This document shows, in pieces, positions 61,118-64,000 of a stretch of 64,000 nt of DNA (positions are counted from its first letter, which is position 1; each line of letters starts with the position of its first letter). The position numbers and the translations under genes were made by a program. The stretch is from the NCBI GenBank assembly GCA_921293015.1, contig OV121088.1, positions 27,937,645-28,001,644 on the forward strand. The letters are read 5' to 3'. Source of the stretch: Phorcus lineatus (taxonomy: Eukaryota > Mollusca > Gastropoda > Trochida > Trochidae). The notes under the pieces are model-generated. The model saw only the letters and a list, made by a program, of their open reading frames with translations. It had not been told where the DNA came from and did no database searches.

Positions 61118-62000
61118 GTGATCATGAAGATATGATGACAGTGATCATAATGATATGATTATGGTAATCATGATGATATGATTATATGAAGATGATGATA
61201 TGATGATGATGGGGATGACCTTATAATATTATGAGGGTGATTTGATGATAATGACATGATATTGATGATATGATTATATTATGATGGTGATAAGATGATG
61301 ACGGGGATGGTAAAATTATGTTGTTGATAATACATTTATATCATAATGGTGATAAGATAAAGACGATGATGGTGAAATTATAATATGATAGTGATGATGA
61401 TGATGGTAATGATACTTATTCTCAATATTTACTCACTAGCCTAAAACCAATCTTCAATTTCTAGTATTGAAAGGTTATTTCAAACAAATCCATCACCAGA
61501 TTCCTGTCCTATTATACACATGGTTGAATAATGTTATGATTTTAATTGAATAAAAAGTGTTACCAAAAGTTCATATTAGCTGTACAAATTATCAGATTTG
61601 TAACTTCCCTCCAATGATAGTCCATGATGATTGATGTTGGCAGTAATTTAGATTAAACAATATATTGCAATGAATTCTAACATTTTAGATGTAAGAAAAG
61701 AAATATTCAACAAAATTAAGCTTCTTTGCTTTATGAAGAATAAGTACGAAAAACTATTGTTTAAAATTTGTGTCTGTTTCAATCATTCAGAAGATACTGA
61801 TTTTTCAGGTCAATTGAATCCATCTTATCACTGAGAAATGAGTTTTTGGAATTCATGTTTCTTGTGATAATTGATCCTCTTTTGCTTCTTCAGGTCGAAA
61901 TGCCCCGAAGGAGAATGGCGTTGAAGTCTTTCATCAGTACGAGGATATTGAACCTGAAATATACCACAAGAAGAGGAGAGTACAACAAACATACAAGAAT
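43467..62000 (+). CDS. first two coding exons of a secreted/membrane protein, possibly ADAM-type metalloprotease (gene continues right)
   Basis: Exon 1 (43467-43551) encodes a signal-peptide-like start, MVPLHGFTVYLCYILVYIAG then SIFGTTDF, and stops after one base of a codon at the donor CG|GTGAGT. Exon 2 (61894-62000) follows a good acceptor (TTTTGCTTCTTCAG), completes that codon, stays open for 36 codons (NGVEVFHQYEDIEPEIYHKK, then RRVQQTYKN) and ends at AAT|GTGAGT. Phases fit exactly. The motif HQYEDIEP with a basic HKKRR cluster resembles the beginning of ADAM-family propeptides (HYE/YEVV followed by basic residues), but 64 residues are too few for certainty; other secreted proteins are possible. 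The intron is 18.3 kb and later exons lie beyond the window. No other in-phase exon was recognised between them. Confidence 0.5.
43552..46477. other. intron 1 of the ADAM-like gene, first part
   Basis: AT-rich, no recognised element except a short (TA)n near 45220. The frame at 43514-43810 is antisense chance. Confidence 0.4.
46478..47020. mobile_element. hAT-like non-autonomous element
   Basis: Flanked by GTTTTGGT on both sides (46470-46477 and 47021-47028), an 8-bp duplication as expected for hAT elements. The right end inverted reads TATTGGTGTAATAATTCATC and the left begins TAGACCTGTGTATTG, sharing GTGTA. Both ends are followed by GATACGATAC/ATCGATAGTATC-like repeats, typical of hAT MITEs. 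No transposase. Confidence 0.55.
47021..49280. other. intron 1, second part
   Basis: AT-rich, with a short (AT)n at about 48440-48488. No gene recognised; the frame at 48475-48795 has no domain. Confidence 0.35.
49281..49316 (+). repeat. run of 36 G
   Basis: Uninterrupted poly-G, bordered by GATTT and CTAG. Could form G-quadruplexes; the stated length may be a sequencing or assembly estimate. Confidence 0.8.
49640..49815 (-). mobile_element. second tRNA-derived SINE family, one copy
   Basis: On the minus strand, an A-box-like TGAGCTAAGTTGGTAGA (49804-49788) and a B-box-like GGTTTGATTCCC (49761-49750) stand at tRNA spacing, followed by body text GTTCCTTGCTTGGCACTAAG. It differs from the 12342 SINE family. 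Ends and duplications were not resolved. Confidence 0.5.
50310..50900. repeat. tandem repeat, period about 190 bp, 3 units
   Basis: The core CCTTGAAACTGTTACAGACA with CCTTTGGCGCTGGA recurs at 50432, 50622 and 50814. TGACTGAATTTTGAAGGAA and GATGAAGAGAAATATTGAT recur between them. Copies are diverged; no coding sense. Confidence 0.75.
50901..52994. other. intron 1, third part
   Basis: AT-rich; nothing recognised. Confidence 0.35.
52995..53324. mobile_element. hAT-like MITE with AGGGCTT ends
   Basis: Left end TAGGGCTTTTACAAGT then ACTCGAGTAC. The right end inverted reads CAGGGCTTCCACAGGTCGAG then TACTTC. The inverted ends are about 25 bp with mismatches. Repeated ACTCGAGTAC text next to the ends is common in hAT MITEs. 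No target duplication is preserved. Confidence 0.45.
53758..53852 (+). repeat. unclassified dispersed repeat, copy 2 of 2
   Basis: Counterpart of 20354-20440: TTAAAACGAA, AATTGCGAGGCAATC, AGCAGTTCTTAAACAAAC. Confidence 0.5.
53853..54988. other. intron 1, fourth part
   Basis: Nothing recognised. Confidence 0.35.
54989..55298 (-). mobile_element. tRNA-derived SINE, copy 4
   Basis: Same family as 12342, minus strand. Duplications CCCAGCTTG at 54980-54988 and 55299-55307 (9 bp visible). The B box complement is slightly mutated (GGATTCAAACC). The 146-codon antisense frame at 54940-55380 is only the SINE read through. Confidence 0.85.
55308..59579. other. intron 1, fifth part
   Basis: Over 4 kb of AT-rich sequence with no domain-bearing frame, no inverted ends and no RNA signature that I can support. 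Confidence 0.35.
59580..60235. repeat. tandem repeat, period about 156 bp, 4 units
   Basis: GGATATGGATCAAGTGTTGC and its variants occur at 59640, 59796, 59955 and 60109. Each is followed by AGCCAGCACCTGTCTGCC, AGATAGACCTT and GCTGCTCCTTAACCATTAAC. The unit encodes VLQEQPSQHLSA twice by chance framing (59644-59847); not a gene. Confidence 0.8.
60975..61430. repeat. GATGAT/ATGATATG-type microsatellite region
   Basis: Imperfect runs of GATGAT, GATATGATTATATGATGATG and relatives over about 450 bases, including an uninterrupted (GAT)n near 61088-61116. Confidence 0.85.
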
Positions 62001-64000
62001 GTGAGTTATTGACCAATATCTGTTGGCGCCGATGGCCTTTCTATCATATGACTGGAAATGATTTACCGCAGATATCAATTTCAAAGACTTCAACATGGAA
62101 ATATCTCTTTTGTGTTTTTTTTTATCTATTATCAAATAAGACATGTAAATCACAATTTATGGTTGTTATGTTAGACATTGTCGATTGCTTGATTAATTGA
62201 ACCTGGTTAAAAAAGTTTCAATTGTAAGTTTCACATCATTTGACGATCTAATGATGGTAGACCCACATCATAGGATGCTCCATAGCATTTACTAAAATAG
62301 AACTTACGGACCAATCAAATTTAAGATTATATTTCAGGATGAAACATAGCAACAATGATTCTGCTAAGGCTTTTATAAATAACAGTTTAAGAATCCAATA
62401 AATGAATGTAATGGTAATAACATCTTTTTGCACCATCAGCATGATTTTTGGAAGATGAAATTGATTTATTTTTGGCAAACTTTGGTAAGCAACCTGTTCT
62501 TGTTTCTCCAGGCCCTTTCATGAAGTTATTACATTGAAATACATGAAATTTATATAAAGATAGGAATCATTGACCACCAAGTACATGGTGATGGTACTTT
62601 TTATGTCATTGATGTATGAATCTTTCTTGGCTATTGCACTATACCAGTCCCAATCGATTGAGTGTTTGTCTGGAATGGGGGTCGTCTTTGAATATATTTT
62701 GAAATTGGTTTATTGATTATTATTATTTGATATTTTTTTGTCATAGTAGCTACTGAATAGTAATAAATATTTCTAGCGCTGTTGCCAAAGTATTCCTTTA
62801 ATGTAATTTATTTTACTCCATTTTGTTTGATGGAAAAGCTTTAGGATTGAATATCTGTGTAAAATTATGTACTCAAATTTTTTTCAACAAAATATCTGTT
62901 TTAAACAAGTTTATGCTGTTAATTTCTAATGGACTTGGAATTTGGACAGAGTATAAAGACAAAGTGAAATTGTAACTTTACCAAAAGAGATTTTATAGAA
63001 AAGTTTTCAGATTGTATTTACACCATTCATTTAAATAAAGAATTGTTCTTTATATGTTTAGATACTTTAATGTATACTAACAATTTACACATTCCAATTA
63101 AAAGGGGATAACATTTTACAAAATAGATTAATTTCACAGAAAATCTTGAATTTGAAATTTTTTGTGAAATAACTTTGAATCAGAATTTGAACATTTAGGA
63201 TTTCCTTAGTTTAGGTCTTTATTTTAACTTCAACATCATGCATGTTTTCTAGAGCAGTGTTTTGTAGTATACAGTATCTTCTTTAAACATATCTGCTTAT
63301 CAATGTGATTGATATCATTAACCTTAAACGGTCAGTAATTAGTTATCTTTATTCTCTACAAATCAATTAAGTCCTGATAACTGACCAGCCAATCTGAAGC
63401 ATCAGGAAACATAACTTACTTATCATTGTGACCTACAGTGTTAATTGCACACAGATGGCCGTTATAATACCCATGGTCTGTGTTTTATCATTTCTTGGAG
63501 TTGATTCTCTTTTAATAGCTTTATAGGCCAGGCTATGTGGAGTCATGGTGATGTTACAAGATGACCCCTGGTCTTGTAATATGATTAGTTATCAGCTGTG
63601 ATAGCTTTTGTTGACCGGGGTCCTTGTAATGTGATTTGGGATTAGAAAGGGCCCGATGTAATTGTTTCTGGAATTGTTTGTCAACGATAATTATCATTTA
63701 TCACTGGTGCGTTGGACAGGGTTGTTGTTTACCCCTATTGTTATTTTATGTTTTAGGCAATAAATCTTTTCAATCAGTATTCATGGAGCGATATCGCTAG
63801 ATGATAGCATTTTACAGAGTTACAATGATAATATTTGCGTTTTGTGATTCTCATTTGATGAGTGATAAAAAAAGGATATTAATATTAATTTACATGTTGG
63901 TTCTCATAACATTGGTTAATACCAGGTTTGTTATTTGTTGGTTTGCTTACTAGTTTTTTTTATACAAAAAGGAATTAATGAAGTTTCATCAATTGTAAAT
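62001..64000. other. intron 2 of the ADAM-like gene (to window end)
   Basis: Starts with the donor GTGAGT at 62001. AT-rich, no further exon recognised before 64000. Confidence 0.4.

Noticed and set aside
1-64000. LTR retrovirus, LTR retrotransposon or Polinton copies
   Set aside because: No long direct terminal repeats with a primer-binding site and no gag, integrase, capsid or envelope-like text were recognised; the reverse-transcriptase pieces are non-LTR type.

Overview
The window is a piece of an AT-rich, gene-poor animal genome, most likely a marine gastropod mollusc. Three things point there. The genes have introns with GT-AG boundaries. A Toll-like receptor and an intronless orphan 7TM receptor are of types that molluscs have in large families. 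The dispersed repeats (a tRNA-headed SINE ending in ACTC repeats, CR1/Jockey-like LINEs, Penelope-like remnants) look molluscan. The species call is inference; no database search was possible.

Layout. 1-1835 (+): 3' part of a Toll-like receptor gene (LRRs, LRR-CT, one membrane span, TIR domain), open at the left edge. 5635-6582 (-): complete intronless 7TM receptor with an olfactory-receptor-like pattern in which DRY is replaced by NLY. 6.9-23.5 kb: repeat country, with a 40-bp minisatellite, a LINE with a nearly intact reverse transcriptase (7650-9796), a decayed second LINE (12870-15720), a LINE fossil split by a SINE (11950-12711), a Penelope-like 3' end (about 16130-16770), and a pile-up of three copies of one LINE family at 17234-19203, where one copy sits inside another and is bounded by a 13-bp target-site duplication.

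26327-31812 (-): a complete six-exon gene for an MFSD13A/TMEM180-type major-facilitator membrane protein (487 codons), reconstructed exon by exon with matching phases, including a 97-nt exon at 29098-29194. Its introns hold a SINE and a 145-bp satellite, and its leader exon begins at a splice acceptor, so an untranslated 5' exon must lie upstream (candidate donor at 38690). 39280-39990 (+) is a 236-codon open frame, partly repeat-derived, with a weak CARD-like stretch.

43467-62000 and beyond (+): the first two coding exons of a secreted or membrane gene (signal peptide exon at 43467-43551, next exon at 61894-62000, phases compatible). The second exon resembles the start of an ADAM-type metalloprotease propeptide; this is tentative. 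The 18.3-kb first intron contains two hAT-like relics, two SINE families, three tandem-repeat arrays and a 36-G run.

No operon-like cooperation between the genes is evident; they look like independent neighbours. No CRISPR, rRNA or genuine tRNA gene was seen, and no LTR retrovirus or Polinton-type element was recognised.
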